Shown here in pieces: positions 12,995-24,842 of a stretch of 64,000 nt of DNA. How positions within the stretch are numbered: position 1 is the first letter of the stretch; each line of letters opens with the position of its first letter. The notes below the pieces were generated by a model that saw only the letters and a program-made list of their open reading frames with translations, ran no database searches and was not told the DNA's origin. Position numbers and translations under genes: made by a program. Source of the stretch: Daphnia pulex (lineage: Eukaryota > Arthropoda > Branchiopoda > Diplostraca > Daphniidae). Where the stretch lies: positions 8,866,001 through 8,930,000 of the forward strand of contig NC_060019.1 of the NCBI RefSeq assembly GCF_021134715.1. The letters are read 5' to 3'.

Positions 12995-13955
12995 AATTGA
13001 GAGTCGATTTTTAATGGTTTTTTCTATCGATTTCTTAAGTTTGACTAATTGGAAGATTAGTGTCGTCTGCTTTTGTTTTGTTTGCAAGTTATTTCGAAAA
13101 TGAGACGAAGTGTAAGATTAGTAAAGAAAACACATTCCATGCTGTTTAGCAGGTAAATAAAACTATAAGAATACCTTACCAATTATAGAATGATTATGGG
13201 AGCTTAAATAGTAGAGAAACCTGTTCTGAATTTATGAAATGTTAGTCCCTGACTATTTGACTAACATGTTTCATGTTGCCCCCTGTCAATGCAGTTTGTT
13301 TGCACTACATAACCTTTTTCTTTGTGCAGATGTGAGGTCTGAACCAGTCAGCGTAAGCTTAAGATATGCCAGTTTTACTTGGTATTGACATGTTATCAAC
13401 AAACTCAATCAACAACATGTTATCATGTCATCAACAACAGTTTCAGTATCATTGCTTAGGTAATCATTTTCGTTACTTTTATTGTCATTGTGTACATATT
13501 TTTAATGATGGACGTATGAATTGCAGAAATGCAGTGTATCACATGTAAACCTTGAATATTCTCCTGTTTATTGCCAATTATAGTTTACACACTGTCTGAT
13601 TTTGCTTGTTGTTTCTGTAAATACTTCTTCGTAACCCATTTTCAAAATTTTTTAGTTAGATTAACAGCATCCCGTTTTATTCGAGAAACTAACGATGCCG
13701 TTAGAGTTTCGCAACATTATCATTCAACTTTTCTGCGAATGAAGCACTTCTGGATGGATGCCTGGCCGTATTTCTTAAAGGTAGGACAAATGTATATCTC
13801 TATTTTTTCCTTTGGACTATTTGATGGCGTACTTGATTCTAAATCGTTACGGAATACGATTATTCCTTAGCTACGCAGATGATTGAATTGTTTTCTCTTG
13901 CCATTTTTGTTGACACAGCAAGGGTTCCTGCCGCCACACCGGCACCTCCTCGTAA
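12995..13955 (+). repeat. Dispersed repeat, copy B (direct copy of 5.03-5.99 kb)
   Basis: This is the second copy of the segment described at 5030-5990, in the same orientation and collinear over about 900 bases. The copies are clearly diverged, with frequent substitutions and small indels. The exon-like piece after TTTGTGCAG has an in-frame TGA here. A later piece, after TTTTTTAG near 13655 and before GTAGGACAAATG near 13781, reads as about 42 codons ending in FWMDAWPYFLK. It lies in the 3' flanking DNA between the growth factor and the cyclase beta gene. The parent gene or element is not recognised. Confidence 0.7.
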
Positions 13956-14136
13956 TGTCTGATTGGATTTTTTCTTACACGTCCGCATCGTTGTATTTAC
14001 ACAAAGCGAAGAGATTTTTAGTTGGATTTCGTTTAGTTATTAAATGATGAATATACGCGACAGTAAATATAACAGTTAGACATGGCGTAGTGAAACGGAG
14101 AAAACAATGAAACGTTAATATAACAGCCGATGCTCA

Positions 14137-17100
14137 TCAGTCGAGAGTAGTGCTGCTGACCGCTTTGGAATCTGACGCTCTGTTCAGGTAGTAGACTTTC
14201 ATCGGTTCGGCTTTGCCTTTCATGACGACCGGTCCACGATAAGCGAAATGGAATTGCGGGTCACGATTGGCCGGCTCTTGTAACAACCTGAGAGAAATGA
14301 GAAAGTTTTGACCTTCCCCTATAATGAAAATGAAATGCGTCAATCTACACGGTACGCACTGGTAAGCGTCGTGGGAGACGTTGATTCGGCCGGGAGTGCC
14401 GGTCGTTTCCGTCCGGCTCGTCAGGTTGACCGTGTTGCCGAAAAGGCAATAGCGGGGCATTCGCTGCCCGATGACTCCCGTCATGACTTCACCGCAGTGG
14501 ATTCCGATGGTAATTTGCTGTTGTGTCGACGAAAATAAATAAATTCATTAGCTGGAATTAGAAAGCATCAGATGAGGAGGGACATGATCGTTTCACCAGT
14601 CCCTTAAGAGCCAGTTAAAAATGCTTATAAGAACTTACACCACACTAGTGTGGTATATTTTTTTTTTTGGGTTAGACACATCCACTTGTTTTCAAGTTAG
14701 TTTTCTTCTCCATCAATCTGATAGTCAACAAACAGAGTCTCTCTCTCTCTTTTGGGGTTTTCCATTTTTTATAGGCCTATAATATGCACTGAGCAGCCAC
14801 ACACACACCATTTTTGTTTTCTTTAGAACGAAGGGGGGTTGTTGTGTATATGTCTAAAAGGGGTTGAGATGCTGCTTTAAGGTTTTTCTTCTCTTCTTTA
14901 TCTTGTCTAAACTTTTTTTTTTTTTTTCTTGTTCCCGTTCCGCCCGCTTGTGCTGTCCCGACTGTTTCGAGATAAGAATCTTCTGGAGACACACAGACCC
15001 ACACAGAAAGAAAAGGAAGAAAGAATAAAGTGGCTGCTGCTATATGGGTAACTTGAGAAACTTAAACATATAACAACGTCCTATATTACTCTCTCTCTTT
15101 TTCTCTCTCTCTCTGGTTCGTCTCTATAGTCCACGAGTTAGTAGTCTATTCTTGGGCATTATAAAGAAGAAGAAGAAGAAGAACAGGAGGCTCGTCTTTT
15201 GCCTAGCTCGGTATCTCAATCCATCGGCAGTTGGAAGGGAGGCTCAACAGCAGCTAACGACTTATGGGACTCTCGGATAAAACTTGGGGGTAGACAAAAA
15301 AGAAAACTAAACTCGGAGAAACAGAGAAAAGCCTCTTGTTTGAAAGAAAACTTTCATCCGGATTCCGACGGAATTTTAAGAAGAGAACAAAAGCGAGTCC
15401 TCAAAAACAACCCTTTCTTGGATTCCATGTCGAGTTTCTTCTTGAGCTCCTTCTCTTTTGGGACGACAAAAGAAAAAGAAAAGGTTGGCGTGTGATTTCC
15501 CTTTTTTCTCGGATGAATTTGAATAAGTCGTCGTCATATTATTTGTATGCCCAAATGTTTTCTTTTTACGTTGGAGCTCCCCCCGTAATAATCTGAATAA
15601 ATTGGGACACGACAATTCCTGGCCAGGACTCGGGTAATAAGCCAGGACGCCACACCCTGTCGAAGCTAGTGGCGCAATCAAAAACCAGAAAGCTCTGTTA
15701 ATAAGTCGAACCAAATCAAATCCAAGAATAAAAGATACATATTATCATATAAGTTATAGAAATGAGAAAACGCGCCAGCGATGTGTCATTAAAACCGCAG
15801 CTGTAAATGGATTCTAGACGACAGGGTAGTAGCCGTTGCTGGCTATAGTTAGAATTATCAAGGTGATTCGACCAGTTCTCCCGAGTTGCTTTTCGTCAAA
15901 TTCGATCTTATCTCACGCATCATTCGTCGTAGCCGTAGAAAAGAGAGAGAGAAAGGACTCGACCGGCAAATTTCTATATCATCATCTATCATTCTTAAAT
16001 ATTCGAATTGAAATTGGAATCGAAGGGCATAGCCTGGGCGACAGGAGAAAGGGCGGGGTGAAGTTTGAGCCTTATACGTTTTGACAGATGGACTTTGACC
16101 TTATAATTCTTTAAAAAAAATAATAAGAATAACAACGACCGACCACAAGAAATGGAGAAAATCAGGCCCAGGAAATTTTTTAAAAAAGATGAAGTCTGAA
16201 TAAATGATTCAATAACCGTTGTAGGCTTTGATTGCTGTTCATTTCTTACCACAGAGATGCCATCGACGGAGACGTCCATCGACAGGTCCATCATGTCGAG
16301 GGCAAGCCGGGCGATGCAGAGAGCCTGTTCTTGGCACGGCTCTGGCAAGCCGCTGACGGCCATGTATTTATCACCGACTGTCTCCACCTGTCACGAAAAC
16401 GAAAACAATCACCAAAGATTATCAGCCAAATTCTTATTGTTTTATTGGATACGGCAGTCAAAAAGACTGTCCGGCTATATTGTAAATTATCGTGAACGCT
16501 GTGTCAGTCGAGCAAACATGTCGCATTTTTTGTTTTGTTGTTGCTCTTGTCCTGCCGATCATTTTGGCACAAGGGGAAAAAGTGTCTTAGACAATGGGCC
16601 CTATAACCCTCCCAGCAAATCAAAAGAGAAGCGACTGGCCCGTTGTTACTTTTTGCACACAGCAGGATATGAGACACGACGCGATTCGTCACGATGTGCT
16701 GGCCCATCTCGCGCCAAAGATAGCCATCAGGATGCCAGCACGCTTCGCCCGCTGCCCATAAAAGAAACTTTTTTATGAAAGAGGATATTATTATTTTTGG
16801 ACACGGACGCACGTCAAACAAATATCTATGCGAGCTCCGTGTCGCGACAATATAGTACGTCGCCGTCGCCAGCGCTTTTCGTTCTTGACTTGTTTATCCC
16901 GTTGGCAAAAGAATATTGGCATCCGAACCCGTTGCAAAATGTTTGTTCCTTTCGTGACGATTTTTTTTTTTTTTTTTTTTGGGGGGGGGGGGGGGTTATT
17001 GATGGTTACGTCACCCGTTGCCGGTTCCATCCACTCTACATAGATGTCACCCTCATGTATGGATTTCTCCGACCGACTTTTCTCATTTTTCTTTTCCATT

Positions 17101-20027
17101 TCTTTAAAAATTGCGGGTCGTCGCTATAAATTGTGACGGATATTTTTTACCTTGTAGATGTTTGGATTTTTCCTCGGGTCGGTCAAGACGTCGAACGTCG
17201 TGTAGAGGACGTTGAGCATCCGCACGACTTTCATGACTCCGCTGGCGTCGGAATTGCGAGCGCACAAGTCGCTAATTCAAATGGAGACAGACATTTGCAT
17301 TCACGAAATTGTTGTTGAACCGCTTTGATTGGAATACCTGAAACCGACGATGCCACTAAAAAGGAGAGTGACCATTTCGTAACGACGGGCAGCCACTGGA
17401 CGTCCGTGACGTAATTCGTTGGCCACCGAGGGAGGCAATACCGAGTACAGCAATCTGAAGAAAACCAAAAAAAGAAATGAATCAATCATTTCGATCGATG
17501 ATGAATCGTTGGTTTCGTTTTTTGGGATTGTAGCAGTACGTGTCTGTTTTCTGTTTCTCGCGTTCCAATTCGACTTTGGTCTGTTGCAGCTGGTCAGTCA
17601 ACATTTCCAGGTCGCGAGTCAATTTGTATTCGGCTTCGAATTGTTCGGACAGGAGAACCAAATCCCTGGTGGCGTCGTGCAGGGGTATGTCAGACAGATA
17701 TAATCCGCGTCTGCAATCCAATAATACAGTTATAGAGAGTATTACAGTATCTAAAGGAAAAGATCGATGAAAGGCGATCGATCACTGAGCTCATTTCGCC
17801 GTACCTGGTCAAATCTTCGAGATTGAGAACGCTGGGCGATCCGAGGAAGAGCATTAGTCCATTCTCCTGGACATAGATCATCTCACCCTGTCAATATGAT
17901 CACACAGACAGACAGAGAAATGTCAGTTTTTAAAAAAATAAAATTAAGGGCCGATGGAATTGGAAGTGTCGTCATTTGATCGATTTGGTTTTCTCTCTCT
18001 TTGCGATTGCTGAAAAAGGGAGTGTCTGCGACGCAAATGTCGCTGCTGTGTGGTTTGGGGGGGATTTCCGTTTGATTTACTTTGAGACGGAGATTGGCTT
18101 CTTGAATGATCTCCGTTCCGTCTTCGTGGTGGCGCCAAGTGGCCAAAGATGGAACCGCCTTATCTGACGACTGATCGCTCTTCTTCTTCTCCTTGGTCAC
18201 GAGGATGTAGACCGTGTTGATGTGGGCCAATAGATTCTCGAAGCTCAACTCCATATGAGGACGGACCTGCCAGACACACCCAAAATCGAAGCTCAGGACG
18301 ACAGAAATATTTAAAATAAAAAGCGATATTTGAGTGGAGCATATCGAATATGATTATCACGTTGTTGACATTTGTCTGCCTGCGTGTGTTTCCAACGAAA
18401 GGAATCGTTTTCAACCAGGTTAGGAGGCCTCATGAGGCAATAAGGGGTTTCTCAAACGGATCTAAATATCGGGATCTCTACTTTAAAATACGGACGGATC
18501 GTTTCCAATACAAATAATAAAGATGCTGCTGTGCGTTTACCATGCGCAATATATCGGTGAGCTTGCAGCCGGATCGATTGATGCTTGCCGGCAGGATCCT
18601 CTTGAGGGAATCGCCCACTTGCTTGATGGACAAGTTGCGATCGAAAAGGACGTGAAACGGAAAAGCTCGGCAGAAGAGTTGAGACGAGATTTTCGGGTCT
18701 GAAACCAAGATAAGGAAAAGATCGTGATCAAAAGAGGCGATCGCACCATCCCCTCCAACGGTTTTTTTATTTTTAAACGGACGAACCGCTGGAGCTGAAG
18801 CCCATCAGATCGACATCATCGGACGAAGTGTCCTCCTGGGTTTTGACCTTGTTCTTCTCCTGGATGAGGAATTCACCGTGGCCACTGCTGTCCTGCGAAC
18901 TGCGCAGCAATTTCACGTCGACGTCCACTTTGTGCAGCTTTTTAGCCACGGCCTTTTTATTTAATAAAACAATCGTGAATAAGTCCACTCGTTCAAAGTC
19001 AAATCAAATGATTGTGTTGTACATTGACGATGCCGATGACGATCGATTCAAGACCTGGACGGTCCGAGTAATAATGTAAAATGAGTGAACCGTCAGGTGC
19101 GTCCGTGCAGCGGAAAGACGGCGCTTTCATTCCAGGATAAACTGTCAATCGTTCAGAAAGAATATTTTCAGCAATCAATAATTGAAATTATGGATTTTGT
19201 TCTATTTGGTTTTTTTACTGGTGGCTAGATGATCGTGAAGGGCGTCCAAATTCTACCGTGTCCGTGAACGAAAAGGGGACGCGTTAATTGGATTAGACTA
19301 TACCCAGAGAAAAATGGAAATAAAGGAAATACCTGTAGGAAATCACGGGGCGTGGCTCCCAGCACTTGCAAAATTCGATCGTAACCGGAATCTTGACAGA
19401 AATCGAGGAACTTTTCGCCGAATTTTTCCAACAGAAGATTGGCTGGCACCTCTGCTCATTTGTGTTCGTTGAATTTCGTTTAAGAATTATTGTTATTATG
19501 GTAATTGAATCTGAGCTCTTTATCTGACAGAACTTACTGAGGACACGTTCTGCTGCACCGACGATGTTATAAGTCACCTCATCCTCGTAGATTTGCCGCA
19601 CGAGGAAATGCCCTTCCATGTTGACTTCAGCCTCTTTCCTTTCATTTCCCAACGACAATAAGAAATGGGTAAGTTTTCTTTATCAAATCAAATCTTTGAC
19701 AAGTTGATATCAAAATGTAATGGATTCCTACTTGATTTGCTCCCAGACATCCTTTCCTGATTAGATGATCGAAATAGAAAAAAAAAGATGGAGAAAATGA
19801 TTAGCATAATCACAAAGAAGAATAAAAAGGGGGAAATTGGTGGAATTGTACCGTAATTCTCTAGGACGAGAAGTTCAAGCGCGTAATTAACGAATCCGTA
19901 CTAATCAAAATGAAAATGTCAAAAGTTAAAAGGAGGAAACGTAATTCTTGACACCCTGGGTGACGATGTGCAGCCAGTGAATTACTAGTTCGTCCAAGAA
20001 ATCAGTCAATCAATCAAAACTTACCAT
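14137..20027 (-). CDS. Gycbeta100B: Soluble guanylate cyclase beta-1 subunit (NO receptor)
   Basis: Haem-bearing subunit of the NO-activated cytosolic guanylate cyclase (GTP to cGMP). Seventeen exons join in phase to 632 residues; human beta-1 has 619. Exon 1 codes only for the initiator Met (20025-20027); then 19852-19900, 19732-19756, 19538-19638, 19333-19451, 19219-19252, 19023-19141, 18787-18952, 18541-18698, 18081-18266, 17805-17887, 17540-17710, 17338-17454, 17151-17271, 16250-16387, 14360-14517 and 14137-14287. The H-NOX domain starts [12 protein letters not shown] and has haem ligand His105 in LDALHDHL and the YYSDR haem-propionate motif (Y134, S136, R138). PAS-like and coiled-coil regions precede the cyclase domain. 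Glu486 (VETVGDKY) and Cys554 (RYCLFG) match the beta-1 base-recognition residues. The exon 8 donor (GTTCGT) is weak. Its alpha partner lies divergently upstream. Confidence 0.95.
16961..16995. repeat. T20-G15 homopolymer junction in a beta-1 intron
   Basis: Twenty T residues run straight into fifteen G residues on the plus strand, inside the intron between 16387 and 17151. The G run could form intermolecular or slipped G-quadruplex structures. It may also be an assembly or sequencing weak point. Confidence 0.8.
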
Positions 20028-23000
20028 TGTGTCAACTACGAGCGCGTCTACACGAGGACAGACTGGGGCTGATCGGCGGAAGCAAAAAAAAAAAACAACA
20101 AAAACGGGAGCGTGAGTGCCGAAATAAGAGTGGACGAACGCCAGGAGCGTTCCGTTTGGAGATGATGGCAGAGCGAGTCAACCAGCGAACTGTGTGTGAT
20201 GGTCGACTCTGTGCCGGAGAGAAGCTGTACAAGTTGCATAGACCCGCCGCCGCCGTTCGGGTCGGTCCTCCTATTTCGCCCCGCTCATATAGCTCGTCGT
20301 CTATGCGCTTGCTTCCTTCTTCTTCTTCTTCTTCTTCTCCTCCATCTTCCGTCCCCCCCCCCCTCCGTGTGTGTGTGTATACGTGAGTGTCCTGTTTTTG
20401 TTGCATTCATAGACGGCGCGCATGTTCGTCGGTCGGTCGATATCCAGCAGCCACCCAGCACCTTTCGGGTCGTAGGAAGGAATCCCGCGTGATGCTAGAA
20501 AACTCTGCACGTACGCCAGCAGCTAACGTGTCACACTTGAGCTGGGTCTCACAGCTCGGAGAGGCAGTGCGCCCGGCCGGCAGCACTTGAGATGTGGAGA
20601 AGAAGTGCGCACGACGCCTTTGACAGATAAAGTGACACATACACACACACACGAGTGACGAATCAAAATGATATATATATATTTTTTTTTTTTTAAAGAG
20701 AATAATCACCTTTGAGACATTTCGGGCTATGGAAATGAAATCATTTGGGTATTATATAATTTCACGATTGTGACGTTGATTCCTACGAATGGCGGAATTC
20801 CGATCGCCATTCGGGCTGTCCAATCATGTCAAGACGGGGGATTCTTTTTTTTTCCCATGTAATTCCTTTTCCCATCGCGATGATCAATAAAATATGAAAG
20901 AGCGTATACAAAGCTCCATCAAAACATCTATAATGACGAGAATTATTACGCTCCAATTGTTTTGTATCTCCGGTGTCATCGATCCTCCTCCCCCCTCCCC
21001 TGGATTCTATTTTTATTCATTTTGAGGAGAAGCGAATGATGTAATGCAGAACGAAAATTTATAACCTGATGATATTTTGGTCGTTCCTTACGTCACTAAT
21101 GCAAAAAGGTCAGCCATCCATAGTGGTCCCGCAATATTGTCTCGTAGACCGGACATCCGGAACGGCATTCAGGCTTATTACATCGCAGGTTTATTGACTT
21201 GACGATGGATTGAAAGGAGAAAAAAATATGTATATAGATATTGGGCCATTGGCGATGAAAACATAATAAAGTACTGCTGGCCTTTCACGATAAAAAGAAA
21301 ATTAGATTGGAAAAAAAAAAATCTAGTCTTATAGCCTCTTACAGAGTTAAAGCGGACAAAAAGCTATTGCCATAGCTCTGAGCTGTTCCTTGAATTATTG
21401 AGCATTCCGTGCAATTTTCCTCGACGAAAGGAGCTGAAGACGAGGGGGGAAAAAGCTGGAAAAAAGTTGTGTCTAGAGAAAGACGTGCATTATGCAGAGC
21501 GGAATAGTAGACGAACACGGATAATGTATGTATAGAGTACTTGAGGATAATCTCTCTCCTGGGCAATTCTGATGCCGAGCAGGAAAACAAGCTCAACCAA
21601 CACTACATTTACAAGGTTTCAAACCACGCGCCACTATTTACACAGTCCGGCTTTTTCTTCTCCCCCCTCCCCAATCATTAATATTTTTGATCCTTATACA
21701 AATATTTAAAACAAAAATAAGTCGAAAAAGTTTTCTTTCCAACTAACAACAAAATTATTTTTTGAAGACGAATGTCAAGTTTTGGACGTGAGCTCAGTCA
21801 AGAAAATTTGGGGGATTTAAAAATACCTTGAATACAATGAATGATTGTGTACATAGTAAGTACTAAAAACTCTCGTTATTTTGTACTAATTGAATTCTTG
21901 ACCAGTCAGTCAGGCAACTTCAAATTAACATTTTCGATGTCGCAACTCTGTCGAGTTAAAGCAACAATTTTGGAATGGTGCTCTTTCTTCTTTGTTCTTT
22001 TCGTAGTTTCGTCTGCTGCGTGATTAGATTTCCATTCCAGTCTGCACGTGCTGCACGAGAAGAGGTGGTCGTCTAAAAAATGGTAAGACTCAAGTTCTTT
22101 GTCGTCCATTTATCATTATCATGGGTCATGAAAAAAAAAGATTTCGTGGTGCTTCTTGTTTTATTTCGCTGTTTTCGTTGGCAACTGCAGTTTGAGCAGG
22201 AAAAAGAATGGCGACCGCAGTCAATATTTTAAATTCTGGTGCTAATGTTATCAGCCTGGCAGACAAACTGTACGTGAAATGTCGAATTAACAATGTGTCG
22301 GGTGACGTCAAGTCGGTCAAGATAGTCCTTGATGTTCTAGTTTGAAATATTTCTAGTGATTCCATTGTAAATGTTAACCTGATTTCAAAGTTCAACAATA
22401 TGGTGTGAAGGCCCAACACAATAGGTGATCAATTTTACCAATGGTCTTCGCCAACTGAATGAAAAGTTCGATTGGATCCCGCCAGCTTCCCTGCTAAAGC
22501 ATTCCAAACATGACGACCGATTTTCCCCGTTTTATTTCTCTTGGTTGATTGATTCCACATTTTCCTTTTAGACTGGAAATCTTTTGACTAGTGGGTCAAG
22601 AAAGAATCGTTTGAGGTCGAATCGTGGTGCTGCCCCATTATTACGTCGACGTATTTTTTGGCACAGAAATAAAGAATGCCACAGTCAACAGATCTCTCCA
22701 TTCCCATCACGGTTCATTACTCTGTGTGATGTCCTTTTCTGTAACTTCTTTTCGCCTTCATTGGATTGGAATAACTCGTCGAGAGGAGGGCAAATATCAG
22801 GAAAAGTCGCTCGGCACGTGGACTTTGAATTATATAGAAAAGCCACACGTACCAGATTGAACTTTTCTTTTCAGTCCAGTTCATTGCACGTTTGCCGGCA
22901 AAAGAAACCAACTAATGGTCGATAGATCATCCATCCCAACTTGTTTGTTGTTGTTTCCAATCTTGTGTTGGCTCTTGTTTCATTCTTTTCTTTTTTTCAC

Positions 23001-24807
23001 TGGAAGAAAAAAGGCTCACATCTCTTTTACAAATCTGCATCATCCAGCGCGGGGAAGACGGGACGGGAGGAAATTGGGAAAAGAAGGGAGCGTTGCTTTT
23101 CTTTACAAATCGATAAGGGATTTTGAAAGCAAAGAAAAAGAAAGGTTCTTATTTTCTATGGAATGAAAGTAGAAAAGATTCTTTTCCGAGTGCTGATGAG
23201 ATTTTTCCCCCTTTTTTTTCTTTCTTTTAATTCGTTGCCCATCCAATCTGCAATATATCTTGATGTATCTAAATCTTTTTTTCATTCTCTTTGTGTGTGT
23301 CATCCTTACATATATCTTTCTGAATATTGAAACAGGAGGGAATGTAAGAGATCAAGACGGAAAGCTTCTTTTGGCATGGATTTGATGCTGCCTGTCCGTC
23401 ATCGTGCACGTATTCCTCCCTCGCCCTGGAATAAAAGGAAGAAATGACAACAAATGGATAAACATAAAGAGGACGAAAACCATCCCGGTCTGTCTCATCT
23501 CAGACAACAACTTTGTGAAAGAAAAAGGTAAAATTTTTAAAAATATAGCCCTTTTCGTTTAAAGAGGAAAAGATGTGATGCTTTATCTTGCCGCTGTCAT
23601 GACAACTTCTGAGCTCCGTTGGAACGTTATTTGATACCAATGAAAGAGAAAGGTTATTGGTAGAATTTCAATTAAAATTAAATTTTTTTTTTACTCGATA
23701 TCAAAAAAAGTTTTGACTCGTAGAGCTGCATTGCTCTTTTATGTGCTTTTGCCTTTGAAATGTTATTGAAAGGTTTCACGGCAAACGTTGGCCGAGAGAA
23801 GCAATAACATTGCCAGCAGTTTCCCCTGTGAGTCTTGCTTGTTTCGTTTTTCTTGTAAATTGGATTCAATAAGTGACCGTGCGTGTTTTGTTTGTGTTTG
23901 TCCTGTTGAATTACCGAAAAGATCCTCCTACAGGAGAGACCATCTTCTTCCCACTATTATCCGTCTTTTCTTTAAATTACATCAAGTTTTCATGATCAGA
24001 GAAGGTAGTTGAAAAATGATTGCGTTTCTTGATAGCGAGTGAATTGCCGTATCTTTCCTGCAGGGCGCAGTCTTAAATCCGGAAGCATTCAGGCGGAATG
24101 AACTCTAGATCAGAGCACAAGGAACTCGGTACATTTTTTTTTTTCGTAATCTAAAACAGATTGAAAACATGCCGTCGCCAATCGATCGATCAATAGGTCT
24201 TTATTCGAGTAGGAATCTGTAGGAAAGTTATGCCGATATACCCCTCCCGTCAACATCCGGACCTTGGCGAATAAGTTTTAATATTTTTAGAATTTTTTAA
24301 ACATTTTATATAGTAAGGCTTCAGGGCGATAGGCAACGAACTCGCTCGTCGTCGTTTGTAGTGCAATGCGAATGTTTTGTGACGCAGAAATTAGATTTTA
24401 AATATTGTCGGTCGGCGGGTTTTGTACGAGTGGGCCGGCGTCGAAGGAAGAAATGGGTCGGTCCAATTGGGCTGGCGGGTAGTTCCGTCTCCGAATGTTT
24501 GAATTAATGGAATGAGACAAGAAATGGAAGAAGTGGAAATCGAGATTGAAGAGTCAGGTGAATCAGGCGAGTTCACGATGCTTTATCAGTCTCCTTGGAC
24601 GTGCTAGTACCGTCAAGTCATTGGATTTCAATTAGATTGCTTTAGCGAGTCGAGTCAAAGCGTCTTGTGACGGAGCTACGGATGAAGGGAATCAGAGCCG
24701 AACGTCCTCTTCGCTCTGGTTGGGTGCACAAGAAAAGAAACTGCCGGTAGAGTATGTGGAGGTTGAGGTGTATTAAGGCTGCGTGTCATCCATCAGCAGC
24801 TCTGTTG

Positions 24808-24842
<35 letters not shown>

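Noticed and set aside
22126..22419. 97-codon minus-strand frame upstream of the beta gene
   Set aside because: No domain, signal peptide or splice partners; length is within chance expectation.
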